This document shows positions 20,075 to 25,330 of a stretch of 25,330 bases of DNA, in pieces. Where the stretch lies: IMG/VR virus record IMGVR_UViG_3300024262_000219, positions 1 through 25,330 of that record. One strand, written 5' to 3'. Positions within the stretch are counted from its first letter, which is position 1, and each line of letters opens with the position of its first letter. Made by a program: the position numbers and the translations under genes. The stretch comes from a virus. Under the pieces are notes generated by a model that was not told where the DNA came from, ran no database searches, and saw only the letters and a program-made list of their open reading frames with translations.

Positions 20075-20390
20075 AAGCTATTGGATTGATGATTATGGTA
20101 TTATGGGTGTTATCTTATTTAATGAAGATGAATTTACCATTAAGAAATTATGGGTTAAATTTAAGTATTCTAAGTTATGTTTAATCGAATCAATAGACCA
20201 AGAAACATTAGGTCTTAACGGAAAGCATTTTACTTATAAAAAGAATACCTATAAAATAAACATAATCGATTTTGTCAAATACGCTTTAACGAGAGGCTAT
20301 GATTGGAAACTATTTGGGAAACCCGAATGGGAAGCAATAGAGCCTGAAAAGAAAAAAAAATTTATGAAACCTAAAACATATAGAAAATGA
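20031..20390 (+). CDS. Basic protein, unknown (119 aa)
   Basis: MSELYENLLNRYRNRSYWID, IKKLWVKFKYSKLCLIESID, ending KKKKFMKPKTYRK. A basic protein with many Tyr, Trp and Lys residues. It overlaps the endonuclease gene by 44 bases in another frame and the exonuclease gene by ATGA, so it is probably translationally linked to both. No family is recognised; a DNA-binding partner is possible. Confidence 0.6.
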   Translation: MSELYENLLNRYRNRSYWIDDYGIMGVILFNEDEFTIKKLWVKFKYSKLCLIESIDQETLGLNGKHFTYKKNTYKINIIDFVKYALTRGYDWKLFGKPEWEAIEPEKKKKFMKPKTYRK

Positions 20391-21268
20391 GTCAATTAAT
20401 ACCAAGTGATGAAGCAAAAGACTTTATCAAACATCAAGAAAATTATGACAAAAACGCAAGCCATATCATTGAAAAAGATGATAATTGGTATTACGCTGAC
20501 CAAAAGAATGTAACAAATTCGCATTTAGGGCAGATATTAAAAGGTGGGCCTCAAACCTTAAAAGCATATTATCAAAAAGGTCAAAAAGATACCGATACAT
20601 TTATATTTGGTAGAGCAGCACATTGTTTATTATTAGAGCCTGATGCTTTTAATGGTAGATTTTATGGTATTGATGATACTGAAATATGTATTGAAGCATC
20701 TGGTAGTGATTGGAAAGAGAAAAATAAAAGTCCAAGAGCTACTAAAATCTACAAAGAATGGTTAGGCAAGATTGTCGAAGAAAACAAACATAGACAAATG
20801 TTGTCTTTAGAAGACATTACAGCTATTACTGATATGGTTGATAAAGCTATGGGGTATAAGCAAGTTAGAGAGCTTGTTGAATCAGCTAATAAGCGTGAAA
20901 TCATTTATGCTAAGAAAATGTTAGGTGTAGATTGTAAAATCAAAGTTGATGCTATTAACACAAGTAATTTCATCTTAGATTATAAAACATCGAAGGATCC
21001 AGCAACTTTATTTAATTTTAAGAAATCAGTTAATAATTATTCTTATGATAGACAAGGAGCATTTTATAGAGATGTAGCTGGAGTATCTTCATTTTGGTTT
21101 TTAGTTCAAGAGAAAACATATCCATACACAGTATGTTTAGCTGAAATGTCACCTAATACCTATGAAGAAGGTCAAAAGAAGTACCAAATGGGATTAGAGA
21201 TGTATAAAAAGCATTTCATTGAAAATCCTAAATTAATTGATAGTTTCCTTGAAATGGGAAGTATCTAA
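20387..21268 (+). CDS. RecE/Cas4-type exonuclease (DUF3799-like)
   Basis: 293 aa. FIFGRAAHCLLLEPDAF (residues 72-88), a conserved GRAxHxLxLEP block; KIKVDAIN (185-191) with Asp188; ILDYKTSKD (196-204) with Asp198 and Lys200; and YDRQGAFYRD (220-229) with the Q-x-x-x-Y motif of the RecB-like nuclease group. These are the catalytic motifs of RecE C-terminal and PDDEXK exonucleases that resect DNA ends. With the Sak4-like ATPase and SSB it forms a phage recombination set. The start is coupled by ATGA to the upstream gene. Confidence 0.88.
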   Translation: MSQLIPSDEAKDFIKHQENYDKNASHIIEKDDNWYYADQKNVTNSHLGQILKGGPQTLKAYYQKGQKDTDTFIFGRAAHCLLLEPDAFNGRFYGIDDTEICIEASGSDWKEKNKSPRATKIYKEWLGKIVEENKHRQMLSLEDITAITDMVDKAMGYKQVRELVESANKREIIYAKKMLGVDCKIKVDAINTSNFILDYKTSKDPATLFNFKKSVNNYSYDRQGAFYRDVAGVSSFWFLVQEKTYPYTVCLAEMSPNTYEEGQKKYQMGLEMYKKHFIENPKLIDSFLEMGSI

Positions 21269-21409
21269 GAAAGTTGGCTCAGTGATAATTACGCCAACAC
21301 AAGTAAAGATTATCCGTTGTGCTTACGCAAATGTTAGAGAGGTGCGCTCATACTCACCAGTAGATTTCAAAGAGTCATTCGTGGCTCTTTGTTATTTAAA
21401 AACTATATT
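21269..21409. other. Intergenic region with two hairpins
   Basis: GTTGGC (21273-21278) pairs with GCCAAC (21293-21298) around 14 nt just after the exonuclease stop, and the family hairpin lies at 21368-21391. No ORF of note; a candidate end-of-operon and re-start site. Confidence 0.5.
21368..21391 (+). repeat. Intergenic hairpin element, copy 15
   Basis: CAAAGAGTC, loop ATTCGT, GGCTCTTTG: a 9-bp stem with a 6-nt loop, and the ATG at 21410 follows after TTATTTAAAAACTATATT. Confidence 0.8.
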
Positions 21410-21415
21410 ATGAAA
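21395..21415 (+). repeat. 21-bp leader/start direct repeat (copy at 21562-21582)
   Basis: TTTAAAAACTATATTATGAA plus A at 21395-21415 is repeated exactly at 21562-21582, each centred on a start codon (21410 and 21577). In the second copy the same bases also encode the C-terminus of the upstream gene (KTIL then stop). Suggests duplication of a translation-start block. Confidence 0.85.
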
Positions 21416-21580
21416 TTTAGTGAATTACCTACATCTTGGGTTGAAGAGAAAAAGTTTACACCAAAAGAACTTCTTGACTTTTTAGTTAATAGAAATTATA
21501 TATCTATTAACAACTATCTTAAAGCGTGTGAAATGGAAACTTGGGAAGAAAGAAAGAAATTTTTAAAAACTATATTATGA
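21410..21580 (+). CDS. Small protein, unknown (56 aa)
   Basis: MKFSELPTSWVEEKKFTPKE then LLDFLVNRNYISINNYLKAC. The ATG at 21410 is preferred over an in-frame TTG at 21389 within the hairpin arm. Predicted helical. It ends in an ATGA overlap with the following gene (21577-21580). No family is recognised. Confidence 0.6.
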   Translation: MKFSELPTSWVEEKKFTPKELLDFLVNRNYISINNYLKACEMETWEERKKFLKTIL

Positions 21581-22086
21581 AAGATTTAGTAAACTTATTC
21601 CTATATTTTGAAGAGCTATCAATAGCAATGGATAAAATCTATCCAGAAAAATTAACTTGGGATAATCTTGAGAAGTACAGCTTTGACCTTGATTATAAAC
21701 ATCCTCAATGGGTGCAAGACCAATTTCCTTTAATAATGATTTATTATAAAGAGAAAGCTGGAGCATTGAGAGATTCTAAAAGCATAAATATTATGTATCA
21801 AAACAATCAAAACATAATGACACAACTTGTTATGACTGCTGATTGTTTCGGAATGTATCATAGAAAGAATAAGCATAAAGGTTATAAAGATATTATTGCG
21901 GCAATAACAGCTACAAAAGATGATTTAGATGATTGTTATTATGATAGACAAAAGCCTTTAAAATATAAAAACTTTATTGAATTTGCACAAGTATTTAACC
22001 CGTCTGATGAAAAGCTAAGGATAGCTTGTGAAGTAATGCAAGAACACTATCCTTGTGATTCAGTAGGACAAATAAGATTATTTTAA
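21577..22086 (+). CDS. Unknown protein, 169 aa
   Basis: MKDLVNLFLYFEELSIAMDK, YKHPQWVQDQFPLIMIYYKE, ending EHYPCDSVGQIRLF. The ATG at 21577 is chosen because it sits in the repeated leader block; the frame extends to 21541 without a leader. Helical, with several Tyr, Met and Trp. Unrecognised; it lies at the end of the plus-strand block with two other unknown genes. Confidence 0.65.
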   Translation: MKDLVNLFLYFEELSIAMDKIYPEKLTWDNLEKYSFDLDYKHPQWVQDQFPLIMIYYKEKAGALRDSKSINIMYQNNQNIMTQLVMTADCFGMYHRKNKHKGYKDIIAAITATKDDLDDCYYDRQKPLKYKNFIEFAQVFNPSDEKLRIACEVMQEHYPCDSVGQIRLF

Positions 22087-22088
22087 TT

Positions 22089-22466
22089 ATGGAATGTAAA
22101 GAAACAATACCATACAAAGGATTGAGAATGAGATTTGGAGAGTTTATTATTCAAAAAATTAGAACAACCTCCAGAATAAATTCTCTATCGCATCAAATGG
22201 TTAATGGACAATTATTTAATAATTGGGTAAAAGCAACCTACACACCTATCCTTATGGAATGGTGGGAATTTGTAGCAAGACTTAAAATAGAAAGAGAACT
22301 ACCTAATCAATTATATCGAATAGGGAGTGGAAGATATGTAGCAACCACAGGTAAACGTGGTTACATTGAATTTGAAATAGCTCTGCAGAAAGAAGAAAGA
22401 AAATTTTGTAATCAGGAGATGCTTGATGCATTAGATGAAAAACTTAAATCAATTAAATACGAATGA
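22089..22466 (+). CDS. Unknown basic protein, 125 aa
   Basis: MECKETIPYKGLRMRFGEFI, then WVKATYTPILMEWWEFVARL and QEMLDALDEKLKSIKYE. A basic N-terminal half with a conserved-looking Trp-Trp and a helical C-terminus. No family is recognised. ATGA-coupled to the next gene. Confidence 0.6.
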   Translation: MECKETIPYKGLRMRFGEFIIQKIRTTSRINSLSHQMVNGQLFNNWVKATYTPILMEWWEFVARLKIERELPNQLYRIGSGRYVATTGKRGYIEFEIALQKEERKFCNQEMLDALDEKLKSIKYE

Positions 22467-22702
22467 TTCAAGTTTATGCCTATAACGATACAGAAGACGG
22501 AACCTTTACTGCTCACTATGAGGACAGTCAAGGATATATGACTCATTTTATTGGTCATAAATCCTTTAAAACCTTAAATCGTAGTATTAAAGAAAACATG
22601 GAGTTTAGAAAAGTTTCAATGTATGCCGTAATGAAGACTTGGGAAACTACATTAATAATGTGGGATTGTTTTGGTCAAAAAAGAATAATCAAAAAAGAGT
22701 AA
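22463..22702 (+). CDS. Unknown protein, 79 aa
   Basis: MIQVYAYNDTEDGTFTAHYE, then IGHKSFKTLNRSIKENMEFR and a Trp-rich end (TWETTLIMWDCFGQKRIIKK). A small alpha/beta protein is predicted. Last gene of the plus-strand block: its stop codon lies inside the bidirectional terminator stem. Confidence 0.6.
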   Translation: MIQVYAYNDTEDGTFTAHYEDSQGYMTHFIGHKSFKTLNRSIKENMEFRKVSMYAVMKTWETTLIMWDCFGQKRIIKKE

Positions 22703-22724
22703 CCTATTACGGGTTACTCTTTTT
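22692..22724. terminator. Bidirectional terminator between converging genes
   Basis: AAAAAGAGTAACC (22692-22704) pairs with GGTTACTCTTTTT (22712-22724), 13 bp around a 7-nt loop, with A-rich and T-rich flanks on both sides. The plus-strand gene ends inside it and the minus-strand cluster begins just beyond, so it can stop transcription from both. Confidence 0.85.
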
Positions 22725-22753
22725 CTTTGACTTACACCAGGGAAGGTTGAAAG

Positions 22754-22990
22754 TTATTTTTTTGACTCTTTTAATTCTTTTATCTTAGCTTTAAATACAT
22801 CGTAAGAACAATTAACGTGAATTGCCTTAACGGATCCTACCAAATAAACCATAGTTTGTAATTTACCTTTTCCCTCAGTTGGAGAATCAACATATGCTCT
22901 ATAATAACTAATATTTGCAAGGTTAAATGTAAATGGATTTAACTTTTCATCATAACCTATTGTATCTATTTCAAATTCTTCGTAGCTCAT
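22754..22990 (-). CDS. Unknown soluble protein, end of minus operon (78 aa)
   Basis: MSYEEFEIDTIGYDEKLNPF, NLANISYYRAYVDSPTEGKG, ending KIKELKESKK. No membrane segment. An AAAGGAAA stretch just upstream of the ATG is one of the few Shine-Dalgarno-like sites in the window. Last gene of the minus operon, ending at the bidirectional terminator. Family not recognised. Confidence 0.65.
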   Translation of the reverse strand: MSYEEFEIDTIGYDEKLNPFTFNLANISYYRAYVDSPTEGKGKLQTMVYLVGSVKAIHVNCSYDVFKAKIKELKESKK

Positions 22991-22996
22991 TTTCCT

Positions 22997-23380
22997 TTAT
23001 TTTAATAATAATACAGCAACAGCACCAATGACCACGCCCCCCACACCAAATAACTTAATATTGCGAACAGCACTAAACAATCTAAGGTTAATTTCTTGAT
23101 TTTCATCTTCAAGTTTAGCAATAGTGATTTCATCATCTTTAAGAATAGTGTCTTGGTTTTTAATAACAGTCTTAAAATTAAATATTTGAAGACCATAATT
23201 CGATATTATACTATCTTTAGTAGCTTGTGCTCTAATGCATGTAATGGCTTTAATGTCCATTGCATCTGTATAACAGATACAACTATCTGAATGTTGCTGC
23301 CCTAATGCTATCTCTGTAGTTCCTACTTGTATTAGCAATAAAAACACTATCAGCCGGAATACCTTTTTTAAGTCTTTCAT
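22997..23380 (-). CDS. Exported protein with C-terminal TM (spanin-like topology)
   Basis: 127 aa. The N-terminus (KKVFRLIVFLLLIQVGTTEI, residues 5-24) is a signal sequence, the middle is helical and charged (LKDDEITIAKLEDENQEINL), and the C-terminus LFGVGGVVIGAVAVLLLK is a membrane helix. Cys pair at SCICYTD. This is the layout of unimolecular spanins (secreted N-terminus, periplasmic helix, inner-membrane C-terminal TM), but no clear lipobox is seen, so it is not a standard u-spanin. It overlaps the next gene by 98 bases in another frame. A tail or envelope protein is the alternative. Confidence 0.55.
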   Translation of the reverse strand: MKDLKKVFRLIVFLLLIQVGTTEIALGQQHSDSCICYTDAMDIKAITCIRAQATKDSIISNYGLQIFNFKTVIKNQDTILKDDEITIAKLEDENQEINLRLFSAVRNIKLFGVGGVVIGAVAVLLLK

Positions 23381-23609
23381 TATCTTTTTCTATTACTTCA
23401 TTATCTATTAATAAATCTTTATTCTCTTGCTTTAACCTATCATGCTTTATCATCATTTGCACCGCTTCGAGGCTATACGTTTTTTCTGCAGGAAAGAATG
23501 TGTCTTTAACATTCTTGAATACACTCGATAAAGAAACTAATGATAGTAACCCTATTACGATATATATTAAAACCTTACTCTGGAGCATCTTTCTTTTTAA
23601 ATATTCCAC
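23283..23609 (-). CDS. Membrane-anchored coiled coil (i-spanin-like)
   Basis: 108 aa: KSKVLIYIVIGLLSLVSLSS-type N-terminal TM (residues about 11-30), then coiled-coil heptads in IKHDRLKQENKDLLIDNEVI and EKDNERLKKG. This is the usual layout of inner-membrane spanins (Rz-like). It overlaps the downstream secreted gene (22997-23380) by 98 bases in a different frame, which is also how Rz/Rz1 pairs are arranged, and the upstream holin-like gene by 35 bases. Function inferred from topology and context. Confidence 0.55.
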   Translation of the reverse strand: MEYLKRKMLQSKVLIYIVIGLLSLVSLSSVFKNVKDTFFPAEKTYSLEAVQMMIKHDRLKQENKDLLIDNEVIEKDNERLKKGIPADSVFIANTSRNYRDSIRAATFR

Positions 23610-23805
23610 TTACAACTCTAAGCCCAAGTAATGTACATCCAGCTATAAGCATTGAATTAAACAAATTTTCATTTGCAGTATAAAATGCTATACCATCTAA
23701 CACGAATGTAATACACACTAAAAACATAATGATAAACCCCCAAAATTTCTTTGAGGAATATTTACCACCAGTCTTATCTCTAAATTGATCACTCCAAAAT
23801 CCCAT
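23575..23805 (-). CDS. Holin-like two-TM protein (76 aa)
   Basis: MGFWSDQFRDKTGGKYSSKK, then two hydrophobic helices (FWGFIIMFLVCITFVLDGIA and FNSMLIAGCTLLGLRVVSGI) and a charged C-terminus FKKKDAPE. Two TM helices, short loops and a basic tail fit a class II holin. It lies next to spanin-like genes, which supports a lysis cassette; no endolysin is visible nearby. Confidence 0.6.
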   Translation of the reverse strand: MGFWSDQFRDKTGGKYSSKKFWGFIIMFLVCITFVLDGIAFYTANENLFNSMLIAGCTLLGLRVVSGIFKKKDAPE

Positions 23806-23807
23806 AA

Positions 23808-23975
23808 TTAAAAAGTATTTCTATAAGTAGGTTTTGATTTCTTAACCTTAATAGCTTTAGTCGCTTTAGCTTTGTTTTTTACAGTAGGCTTAGCTTTTGC
23901 TTTAGCAATAGCTTTATCCGCAGTTTTAACACGCTTAGAAGCTGGAGTAGTCTTTTTAGTTGTTCCGTAAACCAT
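23808..23975 (-). CDS. Lys/Ala-rich histone H1-like small protein (55 aa)
   Basis: MVYGTTKKTTPASKRVKTAD, then KAIAKAKAKPTVKNKAKATK, ending KPTYRNTF. Almost half Lys and Ala with KAKAKP-type repeats like the tails of histone H1-like bacterial proteins, so probably a DNA- or RNA-binding, disordered protein. Read directly from the complementary strand: CAT at 23973-23975 and TTA at 23808-23810. Its stop is two bases from the next start, so it is in the same operon. Confidence 0.7.
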   Translation of the reverse strand: MVYGTTKKTTPASKRVKTADKAIAKAKAKPTVKNKAKATKAIKVKKSKPTYRNTF

Positions 23976-23977
23976 AA

Positions 23978-24211
23978 CTATTTAGTTTTAAAAACTCTAT
24001 GAGTACCACCAGAAATAGCCTTAGCTTTAGAAGTTCCTGAAGGAGAAAAAGATTTCTTATCAGCAGTTGCATAGCTCTTCTCTTGCTTTCTATTAGCAGC
24101 AATAGAATTACCTTTTAATTGACGAGCTCTATCAGAAGCAACATCAGGACCTTGACCAGTTTTACTTCTACCTTTAGCAGCTCTTGATTTATTATTGTTG
24201 CCTGTAGTCAT
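23978..24211 (-). CDS. Small basic disordered protein (77 aa)
   Basis: MTTGNNNKSRAAKGRSKTGQ, ARQLKGNSIAANRKQEKSYA, ending GGTHRVFKTK. Basic and rich in Gly, Ser, Asn and Lys with no hydrophobic core, so disordered. It starts two bases upstream of the start of a similar basic gene and is the second of three basic genes in a row. Confidence 0.65.
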   Translation of the reverse strand: MTTGNNNKSRAAKGRSKTGQGPDVASDRARQLKGNSIAANRKQEKSYATADKKSFSPSGTSKAKAISGGTHRVFKTK

Positions 24212-24213
24212 AA

Positions 24214-24405
24214 TTAGTTAGATTGAGGTCTGTAATTAGTTGAATTACTTCTTGAACTCTTATTAGTTGACTCTAACGGTGGAGTAACTGGAGTTCTTTT
24301 GTTTGTACTCATTACTTTAGGAGTACCACTTGATTTAGCTTTTTTCCCCATTTGACTTGAAAACATTTTTGGATTTTTCATTTTATTTACTTTTAAGTTA
24401 TTCAA
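24214..24405 (-). CDS. Small basic Ser/Thr/Pro-rich protein (63 or 55 aa)
   Basis: Read from M1 it starts MNNLKVNKMKNPKMFSSQMG; the second Met (24381) is also a good start. Basic, with KRTPVTPPLE and a Ser/Asn-rich tail (SNSTNYRPQSN). No fold is predicted. Third of the consecutive basic genes, two bases before the next. Possible nucleic-acid-binding or virion-internal protein; unproven. Confidence 0.55.
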   Translation of the reverse strand: MNNLKVNKMKNPKMFSSQMGKKAKSSGTPKVMSTNKRTPVTPPLESTNKSSRSNSTNYRPQSN

Positions 24406-24415
24406 ATATAGTTAA

Positions 24416-24826
24416 TTATTTCTTTTGTTGAGCCTCAAGCATTCCTACAATCTTATTCAGATTACTATTAATTTCTTTGAACTCACTTTGTACTACTGAT
24501 TTATGTTCCTTAATATCATCTTGTGTTTTATCTATTCTAAGGTTTGCAACATCAAATTTTTCACCTACCAAGTGTATCAATTCTTTTTTAATTGCATGCC
24601 TACCCATTTTAGATGAGGTATTCTCTATTTTAAGGATCTCTAATTCTTTATCAAATTCTTTCTGCATATTTTCAAATTTTACTTGAGTTGAATCTTTATG
24701 AGCATTAAAGGAAAACTTTAAGGTCAAATAAGCAGTAGCAAGAGATACAATTCCACCAACCAACATAATAGTGTCTTTTACATTAAAGACCACATCCATC
24801 CCATTAACAACGTCAAGTAACACCAT
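24416..24826 (-). CDS. Membrane protein with coiled coil (136 aa)
   Basis: N-terminal TM in DTIMLVGGIVSLATAYLTLK (residues about 18-37), then long heptad-rich helical regions (KFENMQKEFDKELEILKIEN, KSVVQSEFKEINSNLNKIVG) to the end. The layout fits a holin-associated or XhlA-like membrane protein, or an inner-membrane spanin. It lies upstream of the basic genes in the minus operon. Confidence 0.55.
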   Translation of the reverse strand: MVLLDVVNGMDVVFNVKDTIMLVGGIVSLATAYLTLKFSFNAHKDSTQVKFENMQKEFDKELEILKIENTSSKMGRHAIKKELIHLVGEKFDVANLRIDKTQDDIKEHKSVVQSEFKEINSNLNKIVGMLEAQQKK

Positions 24827-24831
24827 ATTTA

Positions 24832-25137
24832 TTACATCTTAAGTTTATCTAAATATTCATCAAAAGCAACAATATCCTTATGCATCATTGTCCAGTTTAT
24901 AATTCTACAATCATAAGCTACAGTAAATTCAGCATCCTCTAATTCAACTGTCTTTCCTAATTTAACTTTTTCAATCTTTGCTATTACATTAAATCTCTCT
25001 TTCATTTGAGCTGTAGTCCAACCTTCTTTTGGTGGAGCATTCAGTCCTAATAACAATAAGTCAACATAACCCATTTTTACTTTTTTCGCATCTACTAATT
25101 TTGTTAATTCTGTTTCTTTGTTCTCTAACTTTTTCAT
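24832..25137 (-). CDS. Unknown soluble protein (101 aa)
   Basis: MKKLENKETELTKLVDAKKV, GYVDLLLLGLNAPPKEGWTT, AQMKERFNVIAKIEKVKLGK, ending VAFDEYLDKLKM. A small helical protein whose N-terminal segment contains a PKEGWTTAQMKERF block typical of small DNA- or protein-binding folds. It begins 11 bases after the end of the partial upstream gene and ends five bases before the coiled-coil gene. Confidence 0.65.
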   Translation of the reverse strand: MKKLENKETELTKLVDAKKVKMGYVDLLLLGLNAPPKEGWTTAQMKERFNVIAKIEKVKLGKTVELEDAEFTVAYDCRIINWTMMHKDIVAFDEYLDKLKM

Positions 25138-25148
25138 TTTCTTTTTCT

Positions 25149-25330
25149 TTAGTTATAATTATAAAATTTCTTTCCAAATATACGAACTGCTATGAAATAA
25201 ATAAAGGCCCAAAACTGAAAATATACCCTTCTAAACCATCCTGTTAGATTCATAGTGTCTTTCAGCATCATTATCAGGAACTTACCGTCACACTCAAATC
25301 TTTTCGCTTCATCTCCTCCTAACTCGTACC
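25149..25330 (-). CDS. Partial gene: C-terminus of a membrane-like protein
   Basis: An open frame runs from the right edge to a stop at 25149-25151. The visible residues YELGGDEAKRFECDGKFLIM and MNLTGWFRRVYFQFWAF, then IYFIAVRIFGKKFYNYN, make a hydrophobic, Arg/Lys-flanked C-terminal helix. Its start is outside the window. A TATATTTG on the same strand at 25175-25182 falls inside this frame, so it should not be read as a promoter without other evidence. Confidence 0.6.
   Translation of the reverse strand, partial: YELGGDEAKRFECDGKFLIMMLKDTMNLTGWFRRVYFQFWAFIYFIAVRIFGKKFYNYN

Noticed and set aside
662-21391. Treating the recurring hairpins as ordinary intrinsic terminators
   Set aside because: They lack a T-tract and have short leaders to starts, unlike the true terminators at 1814-1849 and 22692-22724; a weak terminator function cannot be excluded.
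25175-25182. Perfect minus-strand TATATTTG -7 box before the 101-aa gene
   Set aside because: It lies inside the partial gene that ends at 25149, and no TTG is found at the right distance upstream.
1-25330. tRNA genes
   Set aside because: No cloverleaf with a recognisable T-loop, anticodon stem and CCA-type acceptor was found in the intergenic regions by eye; a tRNAscan run would settle it.

Overview
The window is A+T-rich DNA from a bacteriophage, or a phage-like element, of a Bacteroidetes host, most likely a Flavobacteriia-type host. Four things point this way: start codons preceded by A/T-rich leaders (typically TTATTAAnnnAAACTATA-ATG) instead of strong Shine-Dalgarno sites; dense ATGA/TAATG gene overlaps; many small genes of unknown function; and a full phage replication/recombination set (DnaB helicase, Sak4-like ATPase, SSB with a DDLPF tail, RecE-type exonuclease, PD-(D/E)XK endonuclease) beside a holin/spanin-like cluster on the opposite strand. 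No capsid, portal, terminase or tail gene is visible, so the virion genes must lie outside the window.

Layout. 1-706: non-coding, visibly less A+T-rich than its neighbours, with 10-bp direct repeats and several hairpins; origin-like or an RNA locus. 707-3150: small unknown genes, one abundant-looking protein closed by a textbook terminator, and a signal-peptide/lipoprotein candidate. 3187-3434: non-coding. 3435-4871: an overlapping small-gene operon carrying a RadC-like JAB protein and a winged-helix-like protein. 4954-5619: an unknown gene. 5692-10668: a PRTRC-type ubiquitin-like cassette in the order protein E, protein C (ubiquitin-like), a 53-aa ORF, a large ORF with an overlapping or frameshifted start, two unknowns, protein B (E2-like), a 46-aa ORF, and an E1/ThiF-like protein. 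10712-14014: a NUMOD1-like protein, a zinc ribbon with an acidic tail, an ArdC-like antirestriction protein, small proteins and a solitary N6-adenine methyltransferase. 14070-22702: replication and recombination, with further small genes. 22692-22724: a bidirectional terminator between converging gene blocks. 22754-25330 (minus strand): membrane and coiled-coil lysis-type proteins, three consecutive small basic proteins, and the C-terminus of a gene running off the window.

The most striking features are (i) a ubiquitin-like conjugation cassette inside a phage replication region, with a RadC-type JAB gene 1.2 kb upstream and four unknown small genes threaded through it by stop/start overlaps, and (ii) a dispersed family of about 15 intergenic hairpins on the plus strand. 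The hairpins are nearly always AAAGAG-stem, six-nucleotide T-rich loop, CTCTTT-stem, sit 7-30 nt before a start codon, and show compensatory base changes between copies. No such element is seen among the minus-strand genes. All calls are by eye from sequence; no database search was run.
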